From Acanthaster planci (Eukaryota; Echinodermata; Asteroidea; Valvatida; Acanthasteridae): a stretch of 64,000 nt of DNA. Below the pieces are notes generated by a model that had not been told where the DNA came from, made no database searches, and was given only the letters and a program-made list of their open reading frames with translations. The position numbers were made by a program, and so were the translations under genes. Position 1 is the first letter of the stretch; each line of letters opens with the position of its first letter. Location: NCBI RefSeq assembly GCF_001949145.1, contig NW_019091415.1, positions 985,415 to 1,049,414 of the forward strand, in the 5' to 3' direction. Positions 1 through 11,264 of the stretch are shown piece by piece.

Positions 1-407
1 TTTTGAATTTTATTCTGCCATCATCTGTTCATCATGTGATCAATCTAGTAATGGCAACAAGTCAAATTTGTTGGAGTCAAATCCAAACTTTATGCTCCCA
101 AATCAAGTCAGGTCTCAAGTTTCAAGTCAAGAACACTGCAAGTGGTGATGCCAATGGGCAATGGTCATCTCTCCGAGGAACACACCAAAAAAACTATGGC
201 AGATTCTACAGGACTGGGGCTGTATATAGCTTTTACGTGATGGTGGAGAATTCAGAGGATTCCGGTTGCATTCTAACGGTAACAAAAAACACCCAGGGAG
301 TTGTAGTGATAATCCACCTGAATATTCCACCTGTTCACTTTTTGAATTTGTTCAACTGCACTTGTAACTCGGTGCTTCAGAAATGCTGTTAGTTTTAAAG
401 TACTTAC
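1..407. other. PRKCSH intron, left window edge
   Basis: No convincing exon or RNA gene is seen here on either strand. A 129-codon plus-strand frame at 3-392 has no recognisable domain and is antisense to PRKCSH. Confidence 0.4.
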
Positions 408-471
408 TCTCTTTCTCATCTTTTAGTTGGTCAGCTATTTCCTTCTCTGCCCTGAGCTTTTGAAGGGATTC
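408..471 (-). CDS. PRKCSH: PRKCSH coding exon 5 (start of coiled segment)
   Basis: A 64-nt exon between ttgtag and gtaagt encodes [20 protein letters not shown], the charged helix that follows the Cys repeats. Too short to appear as an open frame; the phase joins exon 4. The next exon is left of the window or in the first 407 bases, where I could not identify one. Confidence 0.82.
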
Positions 472-3400
472 CTACAAACAGATGAACATACAAAAACAGA
501 TAGGTAATGTTTCATACCATGGAAAATTAATGACACGTTTCAGAGTTCCAATCAAACAGCGCAATCATTATCTTTTACAACGACATTCATCAATGCCTTG
601 CAGGAATTGATGTTTTTATTACACAAGATGGAGGTAAAATATATCGCACCTGCAGTAAAATCTGTACATGATTATGAAACACTGTCAAAAGAGTATTAGC
701 AAAATTACATTAAAAAGGGAATTTCTTCAGGACAAACTCTGGATCACTTTGAAGAATGAATAATTCTGAGAGGAATCGTCAAAATTTAAAATTACCGACT
801 TTATCCTGGTTTTGGAATCGTGGGTCACACATATCACAGACACTAGTTACACGTTAAACAAGTTACCAACACTACAACACAGTATTAAGACACGTTAGTG
901 CTGATGGATGAAATTCAGTGAAGTGGTTTACAAGACACAATACAACTGCAATGTACCACTACACTACACTCAAACCAAAACATCTGAACTTGAGACCGAC
1001 AGAGCCAGTTACTTTAGAAGAGCTTGTGTAGAATGCACACCTCTCTCTCAGCTTTCTTCTGGGCTCCTTGTTTGATGTACTCTAGGCGCACCTCATAACC
1101 CTGATTCATCAACAGGATTTCCTTCTGGCGCTTCTCCCGGTCCGCCCTGCCTAGCTCTCGGCAATTATTGGTGCACTTGGCGGCGCCTGGAAGTAGATAC
1201 TCATCAGAGGCATCACAACAGTCTGTGGAAATCAAACAATGAAGGGCATTTCATTACACTGAAACTGTGGGATGAGGGGAACATTAGCATTCCATGATGC
1301 ACAATGCACGTGTTGGTCAAGTCTTCATTACTAAAAAGCTTTGTCTCTATTGCCAAAACGAGAAAAAAACATGCTTTCCACATGTCAAAGTTATGTATGA
1401 GTGTGCTGCACGTAAAAATGAACATCTATACAGTACAGCACTGCTACGCCAAACATCACCATTCTCAGCAATCAGGTATGCGGAACATCTATCTTGGCTC
1501 CTTAATTTAAAAACTGGAAATTTGCTTGAAATAAAAAAAAAATGAGTTCTCTATGGAATAACACTTGGCATGAACATTTAAAATAGAATACACTTGTTTA
1601 CAAAGCTATACATTCAAAATGTGTGATTTGTGTAATCAACAGGGAAAGAAATGTCACTGGTCAAAATGTTTACCCTAGAAAACAGACCACTAGTTGTAAC
1701 TCTAGTCACATACACATAGGCATTTACTGTACATATGGACTAATTTACATTGAGAAAAACCACCTTCACATACTACCATCTGATATCACATTGCTTGTCT
1801 TTGATATGCCGGTGTACATGTATGTCTACCTGGGGTACACTACCCACTGCCTGCAAGCCATAGCAGTCATCTAACTGACCTGGAAATCATAGCTGCAAGT
1901 TGACCACTGCAAGAAACTGGTCAAATATCCAGCAATTGTGCAAATAAACCATGTAAGTTTCAAAATGGCTGCCGCGGCAAACAAACTTGGGTAAGATTCC
2001 TTTGGCCCAGGCATCAGAAATATACCAAGTAGAAACAAAAGCAATTCAAAACGTGAAATTACTTTACGACACTTAGCCTCTTTAATAACAAAGGCAATGT
2101 GATGCCTGTTGTATTCAATGCAACCCAACAGCTGCAGCAAAAGAGGGCTTTTTCTTTTCACAGCTAATATCAACAAGATCCAACAGCTGTTGCCTTCTGT
2201 TGGATTTTGCTGGATGTGTTAAGATTAGGGTGGAGACCTACCACAAATACCGTCATTTACTCTAGAGGAAGGAATGTACTTAGGAATGAATCCCTTGTTG
2301 TTGCAATGGAATTTGCCCTGCGGACAAGCTGATGTTCCTGAGTGAAAATAAAACACAAACAAGAAAAAGGCTCCAATAGGATTCCCACTGATCTACATGA
2401 ATCTGAAAACCAAATTCCATGAGTTTTCCATGAGTTTCTTAGACTTTTTCAAGACTTTCCTTAGCCATAGGAACCCTGCTATTATGCCCCACCAGGCCTA
2501 TACCAAAACCCATGATTTTAATTTGAAATCACAAAAACCATCCACTAGTGGCCACCTGCTGTCTACTATACCCTTAGTAGTGCAGTCATCAGCCAACTAC
2601 CTCTTTATTGGATGGCAGCCAGGGTTGTCAGCAAGGTTATCATCAATGCACACACGGTATCATGGCTTACCTGGTTCATCAGAAGAGTCCAAGCAATCGC
2701 AGTAGTCATCATTCACCTGACTTTTTAAAATCCGCCTCGACCCATCTAGGCAGGTAAACCACTGTGGATCTCGGTAGAATTCCTCATCTAATTGACGGAA
2801 TAATTTGGGAGAGAGCAGAATAAACGCTACACAATGCATTCCAAATGCTGGTCTTAACAGGTACATGTACATGTTTATCATGGGAAGCAAGACAGCATGC
2901 ACTCTATATTAACCCTAACCCCCCAAGGGTTGCTGGCCCTAACCTTCCCCATTCATACAAAGTTAAACACCCCTACGGGACTTCGTGCACAGAGGCTGTT
3001 GGACTTTGTTTTTCTGAGGTATGCCAAACCCGATGCAAAAGCCAGCTGTTATGGGCCTACCAGACCTAACCCCACAGAATTAAACACTTTACTACTGTTT
3101 AATTCTGTGTGGTTGGGGAAGGTTAGGGTTAACAGCTTGTATGGACATTGCAAGCTGGAGATCCCCTCAGATGAGACAAGAGATGCACGTATACGTGCAC
3201 CGTATTAACCGCTTGCTGCCGGGTGGTTTGAAAAATGCAGTGCACATACTCGGGACTTGTTAAGATTTTCAGTTTTCAAAATTCTTCGAAAATTCATCAT
3301 TTCAATTAATGGACGTTTACACCCTCACGAATAACTGTCTGGTGGCCACTCTAGTGTGACAGATAAAATCTATTGACGCCCGAGTATTTCAGCCAGGCCT

Positions 3401-6400
3401 GCAGCCTTGTAAAAAGAGCCCAGATTGTGTGCTGTTATCTGACTTTCTTTTCTTCACGAATCTGGCACAGTGCGCTGCTGACCCCTTTTCAATAGGGGCC
3501 AGATTAGCATGCCGCGGTACTGTGTAGCTCATCGCTGTGGTGGTGGAGTGCATTTGTCCCTTGTGGTAATCCGCTCACACTAAATGCCCAAACCGTGGTC
3601 TACTGTTTCAAATCAAGGCTGGATTATCTCCACTATTGAGAGTGAAAAATGTCAGTAATGCCCAGCAGCCTGGTCTTTTGTTCCGAGTACGGTCTTTTGT
3701 TTACAAGGCCCAGTTCCCTTTGTCCGATTTCGGAGACCCCGGCTACGCGTATAAACACACGGGCCGGGCTCCCTGGCAGGAAGTGGTTAATTATATTGTG
3801 TCAATTTGATACGATGAACACAGTGTGACCAATGCCCATGTAAAAAGTACTGGATTTTAGTGCATATTATGATGAAAATACACCAAAAAGCTGATGAGTG
3901 TAATTTTGAAGGTTTAAAATTTGTACACTTCCAAGTATTTCCCACAAAAATTGTACATATCAATAATATTTGCACGGTACATTAATCACGAACAGCTGTA
4001 CTGGCAGGTATGAGACAGACTTGAATTACTGGTACACATTCAACAGACTTTAATTTTCAGGGTGGTAGGTGCTGTCGTCGTGCATATGTACGTGTACACA
4101 CCATGACATGCATGATGTTGCATGTTTTGCCCGTCACTTTGAATAATTTTGCTGAGGGTGCCGTTGAATTGCCAACAAATTATTTCACACAATGATACAG
4201 CGGCTGCTACATGTACACACAGACCCATCCAAGCCAACTTACATTTATCTCTATGGACAATACATGTATGTCTCCATCAGGGTCTGACATGTCTCATCTA
4301 CATGTACATGTACTTGTCACCTGTCTCTTGGATAGGCAGTGTGTGATTTCAACAGGCATTTTGTGACATGGACAATAAACCACAACATAGAAAATTTTGC
4401 GACACGGTAAAAATGGCAGATTTTTTTGGGGGAGGTAAAATTTTTATCGATGTGGCTATTGTTAAGGTAACTGTAATGCAAGTTCAAAATCCTACAATTA
4501 CGTTAGTGCACAATTTTCATTGGTACATGTACATGTAATCTATATAAAGTTTTTAATTTCCCGTCACCGTCATGGCAATGCGATGGCACAGTCGCTACGC
4601 ACATTGCCATGTAAAATGCATGTAATGGGATCGAGCCCCACTCTTGATGGAATCTTTTTCCTTTTTTCTATCATTTTCTTCATTTTCTCAATCAGAAAGC
4701 ATGCTTATCATGTTTTCTTTCTATACCAGGTTTTCTTTTCCTTTTTGGTAGGTTCATACCTCTGGAGGATTCATTTGAACCCTAACCTCACTAAAAACTA
4801 CAAAATACTACTTAGTAAAACAATGTAGCATACAGTGCTGTCATTCATATGAGTACATGACCTAAGTTATTGTTCTTTGAAGCCATAAAATACTATAGAT
4901 AAGACAGTGTACCATACAGTGCAGCTGCCAGCGCTCTATGGTGCCACCAAAGCAGTCGCATTTGCACCTGTAAAATGATGCTATGCAACCCAATGTTTAA
5001 TTCTTATCGCCCATGGCGACCATGATTTGTGCCTGTTGGTTGCCCACCTTGTCAATCACATTTCACAAACGATTGCTGCCCAGATTTCTTCTATGAGCAC
5101 CGAGTGATGTGTCTCTATGATCCCGCATTTTTTTCCTGTGTCTTATTACGTGCACAGCATGAGCCCACATTCACTGCACCCTAGCTTGCATGTAGGTACA
5201 TACATGTATAAGCACGTACAGGTACTAGGTACCAGAGTCGAGTGGTTTGTGGTCACATGCTGTATAAAGTGTGTGGGAACTGAGACGTTTCGCATTTTCC
5301 TTAGATGCATTATGCACAACACGATTCCAGTGCAATAAACTTATTTCAGTCCCAAAAGTAAGTTTGAAGGGTTTCAAGTTTCCCTTGGTTTGGTCCAGTC
5401 CCAGCCTCCCAGGCACGAAATGCTCAAACGTAAAAGAACAAACATGCCTTGTCTTTTCTTTCAGCTGTTTTCTTCATATAATTAGTTGCCACTTTTTATT
5501 TATTCCACGAGCACAAAATCCAAAGACTGTCTGTCCTGCAGATAAGTGACAGAATAATGTTTCTGTGTGTTTTGTCAAATGTTGTACTTGTAACTTGTGT
5601 ATTTTGAAATGTGTGTATATGTACAAAAATTGACCTGGCGCCCAACTTTTTTTCTAGGAGTCAGTGGCTCCTTATCTTAATTTTCTCTGAACAGCACTGG
5701 CTGTGGCACCATGATTACATGACTTTATGTATGAGTAACAATGGAAGTGCTCTAGCTAGAAGTAGTAATTTGTAGCACTTGGTCCTTCAGGCTCAGACTA
5801 CTAGAAGTAGTTATTTGTAGTACTGAGTCCCGTACCCTAGGTGATATGCCAGGCGGTTAGTGTTGAAGGGAAATACAATGTAAAGTCTGTGATCCATTCG
5901 CTGTAGACTTGTCTGGTTCCTATTTCCAATGCACACAACTGGTGCAAAAAAGTACACAGAAACAAGTCTAAACTCGTCTAATAATAAGCCAATTCCCCAT
6001 TCCGTCTCCATGTTGATTATGGCGCCCCCGCACAATAAAGTGAACAAAGCCAGAGGGGAACAAATTGTCTACAATAACAATCGCGAGCAGCAGTTAAATT
6101 TGCCAAACATCACGCAATGTTCTTGTCATGGATTTGTTTCCTTCTATTAAATCTTCTGAGCATGCGCACATAAAACGTGAAAAAGGATAGCAACTGTGAA
6201 TTCATATTCTAGTCCTAAAGGTCCCAAAGTGACCCACTGTGAAAATGAGTTGACTTTTGTCCAGAGCCACTTTTGAGTTAAAGCCTATAAAGATCTTTGA
6301 AAGAATCTTGCTTTTTGTTCAGTGTTTTTACATGTAGGGTCTACACAGTAAGCATAGAAATATCACAGACCCAGTTTTCACGGCGCCATACATCAAAAAA

Positions 6401-7227
6401 TATACGGTTTGGGAAAGCTTTAGGGTGCTCATAATTAAGTCCAAACTCTGAAGAATACACCGGTGTAAGTAAAATTGTTGAGTCATTCTCATTTCAGAAG
6501 ATATTAGGATTTAAAGTTTGTGACAATTCTGCAGTTTGGATTTCAGGCGTTTAAGATATGCCTTGAAGTAGGGTTATGGTGGCGACAGATAAGAGACAGA
6601 TTGTAAAAGAGAGCCACTGCAGCCCTATTTGTAGGGTTACTGGCAACTATACGGTCATGCACATTTTTAAGCATGTTAGGCATGTTAAGGTAGGAATTCG
6701 CAACATTTTTAAATCTACACAACTTCCATTTTCACCATACCAAACATCGCCAAACCAGCAAACTGAGTGAAACATTAAAACAAAGACATGAAAGAGTTCA
6801 GTTTCATCAATTCAATACGAAGTAGGAAAACTCAAATGTCATGAATTTGGCTCTGGTGACTTAGTGACTCATTTTCACAGAGTCAGTCATTGTTAGAAAA
6901 GGCGATTCGTAGTGAGTCCTAACTCAGTTAGTAGGCCCTACTCAGAGCTCGGGGTATCGTTAGCTAGTCAGCACGGTTACTGGTCAATCATCATCATGCA
7001 GTCATCCTGCCAATCACCATGAGCCCGGCATGCCCAGGCTACTCGCGCCTTCGTTCAGTGTCTATGATAAAGCGAGGATTGCCCTTCAACAAACAGTACT
7101 CACTTGTTAAGGACACACCGCGAGGCCGTGTCATAACTTCTGACAAACCCATGGGTGGAACATTGAGCAAAAAGACACTGACCACAGTGATCAGTGACTT
7201 CAAAGGCATTTTCTTCTCATTCGCCAT
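408..7227 (-). CDS. PRKCSH: Glucosidase II subunit beta (PRKCSH), 5' five coding exons, partial
   Basis: Glucosidase II beta is the non-catalytic ER subunit that holds the alpha subunit in the lumen and helps it trim glucose from N-glycans. Coding exons on the minus strand are 7227-7104, 2787-2671, 2337-2242, 1222-1041 and 471-408; phases 1,1,1,0,1 join without a break and give the first 194 residues of a protein that is usually about 500-550 long. Visible: a signal peptide (residues 1 to about 30), the family hallmark RPRGVSLTN followed by [14 protein letters not shown], then two LDLR-A-like acidic Cys repeats ([32 protein letters not shown]), then a charged helix rich in E and K. The EF-hand, MRH domain and ER-retention end must lie left of base 1. 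Met1 and Met7 are both plausible starts. Identity rests on recalled family sequence; very sure. Confidence 0.93.
1041..1222 (-). CDS. PRKCSH: PRKCSH coding exon 4
   Basis: The acceptor tccacag and donor gtgtgc bound 182 nt. It completes DCCDASDEY and encodes [10 protein letters not shown] followed by a basic/acidic helix ([10 protein letters not shown], then KKAEREV-like). It ends in phase 0, as the coiled segment of the family begins. Confidence 0.92.
2242..2337 (-). CDS. PRKCSH: PRKCSH coding exon 3
   Basis: The acceptor ctcag and donor gtaggt bound 96 nt (phase 1-1). It encodes [17 protein letters not shown], then [11 protein letters not shown], matching the second Cys repeat of glucosidase II beta. 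No long open frame covers it; it was found by splice phase and family motif. Confidence 0.9.
2671..2787 (-). CDS. PRKCSH: PRKCSH coding exon 2 (first acidic Cys repeat)
   Basis: The acceptor caattag and donor gtaagcc bound 117 nt. The split codon A|AT restores Asn in the family motif SLTN. The exon encodes [16 protein letters not shown] and [17 protein letters not shown], the Ca-binding LDLR-A-like repeat of the family. Confidence 0.93.
2909..3132. mobile_element. TTAA-bounded inverted-repeat MITE, 224 bp
   Basis: Both ends carry TTAACCCTAACC in inverted orientation, beginning and ending in the tetranucleotide TTAA. That is the usual target duplication of piggyBac-type transposons. Near the right end a 15-bp stem (CCACAGAATTAAACA and its complement) surrounds a 9-nt spacer. 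It has no coding capacity. The superfamily is inferred from TTAA only. Confidence 0.6.
3205..3790. mobile_element. TTAA-bounded MITE, 586 bp (copy 1 of a family)
   Basis: It starts TTAACCGCTTGCTGCCGGG and ends CTGGCAGGAAGTGGTTAA, an imperfect terminal inverted repeat flanked by TTAA. A second copy in reverse orientation lies at 25647-26439 (shared blocks include GTGGCCACYCTAGT-like and CCAGACAG sequence). Noncoding; a piggyBac-like non-autonomous element is inferred. Confidence 0.7.
4575..4680 (+). repeat. tRNA-like SINE candidate
   Basis: TGGCACAGTCG (4584-4594) resembles a Pol III A box. GGATCGAGCCC (4628-4638), about 34 nt farther on, resembles a B box, and a T run follows. It does not fold as a proper tRNA by eye, so a tRNA-derived SINE head is more likely than a functional tRNA. 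Confidence 0.45.
6225..6890. mobile_element. Inverted-repeat element in PRKCSH intron 1
   Basis: CTGTGAAAATGAGT and CAGAGCCA near the left end recur in inverted order near 6845-6890 (CTCATTTTCACAG, TGGCTCTG). This indicates imperfect terminal repeats about 45 bp long around a 0.67 kb noncoding body. Exact ends and target duplication are not clear. Confidence 0.5.
7104..7227 (-). CDS. PRKCSH: PRKCSH coding exon 1 (signal peptide)
   Basis: The ATG at 7227 opens [16 protein letters not shown], a short basic start and a hydrophobic stretch typical of an ER signal peptide, then [13 protein letters not shown]. The donor is A|gtgagt, leaving phase 1. A second in-frame Met at residue 7 would give a more compact signal peptide. 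Confidence 0.9.
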
Positions 7228-7319
7228 TTTCTAGCTGTCCTGTGTAGATCTCGTCTCCAGGGGGGAAAGTACGATACATGCTCTCTGAAGTGCTCCTGGT
7301 TTCATCTAGACAATTTGGG

Positions 7320-7375
7320 AGCGAGGTTTAACCAACGTGTACCGCACCGCGGTACCGAACGTGTACCGTGAGTGT
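7320..7375 (-). promoter_or_regulatory. Possible PRKCSH promoter element: paired direct repeat
   Basis: AACGTGTACCG occurs twice (7334-7344, 7358-7368), 24 bp apart, around CACCGCGGT. It lies about 110-140 bp upstream of the PRKCSH ATG in a locally CpG-richer patch. No TATA box is obvious. Its role is inferred from position only. Confidence 0.3.
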
Positions 7376-7602
7376 AACTAGTCTTGGCTCAAGACGTTAC
7401 TATTTATCTGGTGCACGAACCAGCCACTGCAAGAGGGCGTAGTCATGGCCGATAATTACCGCTTATGAACCGTCAGTTGCTACTACGTGCTGGCCTACAT
7501 AGCATATACATGTATCTATATCATTTAGCCAGCAACATGTCATCTTCTGACACATCCTGCTAACTTTTAGAACACACTACGTGTGGAGTGGCTTGATGAC
7601 AC

Positions 7603-8152
7603 TTACTGAAAAAGATTTATCTCCTTAAATGATTCCAAAGATGGAGAGTTTACCACCTCATTTGTTAACCTGTTCCAGTCTACTACGGTTGTTACGAAGA
7701 ACGAGTTCTGAAAGGCTTTGGGTTTATGATGTCGAATTTGTCTAACCTCCTGATTGTTTCCCCTTTTAGATCTTTCTTTAGGTTGAATGTACTCTTGAAG
7801 TGGGACTGCGACCAGACCCTTCACCGTCTTGTACCTCGATCATACATAATATTTGCTTTTTCCTCTTTTTTTTGCTTTATTGCAATTTTCTTTGGTATGC
7901 AGATTCTGTTTCGAAGTGTTTGGAGAGGTGAAGACCCAGGTTTGGATGAGTTCTTGGCCACAAAACTGGTATTTGTGGTGGGGTCGGTTTCTCTTTCCAA
8001 TAGTCATAGTGCAACATTTGTTGGGGTGAAACTTCATTAGTCATGTGTCTTGTCACTTTTAATTTGTGCTCGGCCCTTATTGCCAAAAATTGGTAGCCAA
8101 GGAATTCATTAAGGTGCCCTCTCAGCCAAAACATGTTACTTAAAAGTAACAT
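7603..8152 (-). pseudogene. Degenerate non-LTR retrotransposon, RT C-terminal remnant
   Basis: Minus-strand frames give KFHPNKCCTMTIGK and QFCGQEL, then EYIQPKERSKRG, TTVVDWNRLTNEVV and SPSLESFK. These match the order seen at the C-terminus of RTE/CR1-type reverse transcriptases (KFN..KC, RS..., DWN.LP..VV, SL..FK). The frames shift between 7824 and 8152 and the LP of DWNxLP is LT, so it is a dead fragment. The clade is not resolved. Confidence 0.65.
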
Positions 8153-8487
8153 CCAATTTTATTTTATTATGTATTGAAAATGTCTTTGTACAGTAGCAGA
8201 AAATTATATGATTTTTTTTATATGTTAGAACACAACAGCAAATTAGGCGACAAAAATGTTTTCCAAACTGACTAACAATCCTTTACTTTATTCTGCCTCT
8301 GATTTGTCACTTATTCTTCAAGTAATTTTGAGCGAAGTGTTTTCATGAATTTCTAACTTTCTAACTGAGGCACGCTGCGACGGCCCACAAACAGCATATC
8401 ATCGTCAAAGAGCTGCGATTGCTGCACTTTGTGATTACCGTGATATCAGCCCTTTCCAGCACCCTCGGGCCTTGGGCGACGAGTGAA

Positions 8488-8557
8488 TGCTCGTCAGCGC
8501 ATGTCGCCTGCACGATGCAACGGCCAAAACAGTAAAACTGTTCTTGGGGTAAGACAA
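8488..8557 (+). repeat. Dispersed repeat R1, copy 1
   Basis: This 68-70 bp block shares CATGTCGCCTGCACGATGCA and TTCTTGGGG with 15014-15082 in the same orientation, with roughly 85% identity by eye. It has no coding function. The parent element is unknown. Confidence 0.55.
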
Positions 8558-9274
8558 CCCGAAATGTAGCCTCATCCCCGGCCCTCAGATATAAAAGGTC
8601 ATATGATATAAAAGGTCATATATGACCTAAACACTTTTGCTCTTTCAAAGAAAATAATTCTAACTATAAAATTTATTATGTGTTTGTGAATAAGGGATAT
8701 ATAGTAATAAGCGTCCTTTCCATCATCCTTTTCATCAGTAATTAATATGCAAAAAACTAAATAAGCAAATAAAATTTAAACTCCATCATTTACATTTTAC
8801 ATATTGCATCCATTACATATTCATGGGGGCTCCGTGGGTTTTGGTGCACCCGACAGTCTCTTAAGCTATACAAATGGGATTAAGGCGTTTGGAATTGACA
8901 TGGCGAGGAAAATGTTGGCTAATCATGTTTATTTAAGAAAGTTGGTAGCATGGTGCTCCGAACGAATCCCCCCCCGATGACCTCTCATCTCCATTTCGTG
9001 AGTCACAGTGGCGATACCATAGAAATAAAGGGTATTTTGAAGATGCATTTTACAATAGAATGAAACAATATAAAGCAAATCTCCACATTTTAACCCCTAA
9101 ACAATACACCACTCGCTGCTTCTTCGACTATGTCGGTGAGGTATATTTTGGATACTTTGGACTGCCTAGCCTTGAGGCCACAGATATGGAGCGTCAAAAG
9201 TGGACAGCCCCATTGTTCTCTTTTTTAGCAAGAAGATTTTCGGGATGGCGCGTCAAGAGTAGACAAAACTTCAA

Positions 9275-10422
9275 ATTCCCACTGGCAAAATTATTGTCAT
9301 GCTCCAAAAGTGGACAACCCCATTTTCTCATTTTCTGCTAGTAGATTTTCGGGTTTGGGAAAATTGCGTAAAGAAATTATTTTTAGCTTTTGGCATTCAA
9401 AGTAATTTCCACCATAATCAGTTAATAATTTTCGTCAATCTTGGACATATTATTTTCAATAATTTCCTTTAGAATAATACTCCCCTCTATACATCCCTTA
9501 AAATTCACATCTTTGAAAAAGGCCCGATTTTTTTTTACAAAATTAGCGATATAGAGATAGAAATACAATTTGCACGAAAAAGGCCAACCACAGCAAGGGA
9601 ATTTCCGATGCTCGTCAACGGACGGCGGGTCAATAAATGAGCGGGCTCCACAAGTTTGCGGTACTACAAAGTACCGTCACTCTGTTGTTGTTGTTGTTTT
9701 GTTTTAATGGCGCTTTCAGCAAATCAGGCTATTTGCGCCAATAACTGTAGTTTATTCATACACTTTATTAATCAGCATCACACTGGAGTTAGAAAGAAGG
9801 TCCAGTCTTAGAGGCAGGCGGAAACCGGTGTACCGTCACTCTGGCAGCCGCTTCGCACCCTTCGTCCACACTCTGGCAGCCGCTTCGCACCCTTCGTCCA
9901 CACTCTGGCAGCCGCTTCGCACCCTTCGTCCACACTCTGGCAGCCGCTTCGCACCCTTCGTCCACACGATTTTTTTATGGGTCGGGTGATGCCAATCTTC
10001 CCAAGACCATTCCATTTCAATGTAGGGAGAAAAGTGCCCTTTCAATTTTCAACTACATGTAGTCCACTTTTGGACCCATCCGCCGTCGTCAAAGTAAAAT
10101 CCAAATTTCTGCTAGCAAAAAAAATGATTCTTTTTTTTTAAAGGGATGATGCAACTTCAAAAAACCCAAAAATCTACTGGCAGAAAATGAGGTTCTCCTC
10201 TTCGGGAGCATCACATAAAATTTGGTAGCGGAAATTTGAAGTTTTTAGTTGTCTGTTTTTACAAGCTACGAAGACTTCTTCAAGTAAAATCCAAATTTTT
10301 GTAGAAAACTGAGTTTTTGAAAATGCTTTAAGCAAATTAAAAATCCCGAAAATCTACTAGCAGAAAATAAGAAATGGGGTTATCCACATTTGGAGCATGA
10401 CAATAATTTTGCCAGTGGGAAT
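9275..10422. repeat. Long inverted repeat (foldback) with about 78-bp arms
   Basis: The arm at 9275-9353 (starts ATTCCCACTGGCAAAATTAT, ends TAGTAGATTTTCGGG) is repeated in reverse complement at 10345-10422 with only a few mismatches. Further diverged copies lie at 9189-9244 (direct) and 10165-10235 (inverted). It encloses the 32-bp tandem array. A foldback transposon or satellite-derived structure is inferred. Confidence 0.65.
9837..9964. repeat. Four perfect 32-bp tandem repeats
   Basis: The unit CACTCTGGCAGCCGCTTCGC plus a 12-bp remainder (ending TCGTCCA) occurs four times with no visible mismatch (4 x 32 = 128 bp). It is GC-rich in an AT-rich setting and sits between the arms of the 9275/10422 foldback. 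A 32-bp period does not keep reading frame. Confidence 0.9.
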
Positions 10423-11264
10423 CATATCCAAAAGAAAAATCAATTCGAAAAGAAAATAAATATCATAAAATGGACTTTAATTTGATGTACATCTTGAACA
10501 CCTGAGAAACTTTTGAGTATTTTTCCTTTTTTATGTTAAGGTAGTTATCACTGTAGACTACGGAAGTTTATTTAGCAGTCTGCACCACCGATCGGTATAA
10601 TAAAATCGAGATCAGTGGTCTGCACATGGAGCGCCCTCTATGAGCGTATTTCTAATTATAGTCGGGTTACATGCACAGTAGTATGTAACGTGCCCGTTTG
10701 AAGCGGTGGCACACGGCTCGTAACCAGGCTTACCTGTGATTACCGTGAACCAATGGCATGTTTCGGCGGTTGTTTCGTCGTATGTGTTATGTACGTGCGT
10801 ATAATACATGTACTGTAGGCTTAAATGACGTGGCCTATGTAGTAATTTTTGTAGTTTTATGATGTTTGGAAGTTCATTCAGTTTTGGAAAGCCGCTGGAC
10901 TTTTCACTTGATTAAAAGGTATGATAGGCTTTTGGTTATAACTCAGGCATAACTGGCTAAGATGTTTAACATGTTTAGGCCTAGGTTCCTACAGGCAACT
11001 TCCCGTCGTCGCGGTTGCAAAGAGTTCCCTACTCAAACATGCCAAACTAGGACAACACTTGAGGCCCTGTGCACAAACATGACAAACCTATTAGCAGTAA
11101 GTAGTATGAGACTCGTCTGAAAAAACCAAAGGGAGAGAGTTCCACATACGGGCAACACTAATTTTCCCTTAAAATGTAATAACAGTTTTTAACAATCATC
11201 AGAAAGTGATCCTGTGTCCGAAAAAGTTTTCTGAAATTTAGCTAGGAACCAACTCAATAACAAA

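Larger units (their letters stand above)
2788..7103. other. PRKCSH intron 1, repeat-rich
   Basis: This 4.3 kb intron contains a TTAA-bounded element (2909-3132), a second, larger one 72 bp away (3205-3790), a tRNA-like SINE candidate (4575-4680) and a 0.67 kb element with similar inverted ends (6225-6890). The rest is AT-rich sequence with ACATGT runs and no exon that I can support. Confidence 0.6.

Noticed and set aside
2909-3132. Interstitial telomere sequence
   Set aside because: Only one CCCTAA unit is present at each end; it is better explained as terminal inverted repeats.
4575-4680. Functional tRNA gene
   Set aside because: A- and B-box-like sequences exist, but I see no acceptor stem pairing; the same applies to 24360-24480 and 61840-61910.
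9808-10045. Minus-strand repetitive frames over the 32-bp array
   Set aside because: The period is not a multiple of three; two frames are open only because the unit lacks stops.
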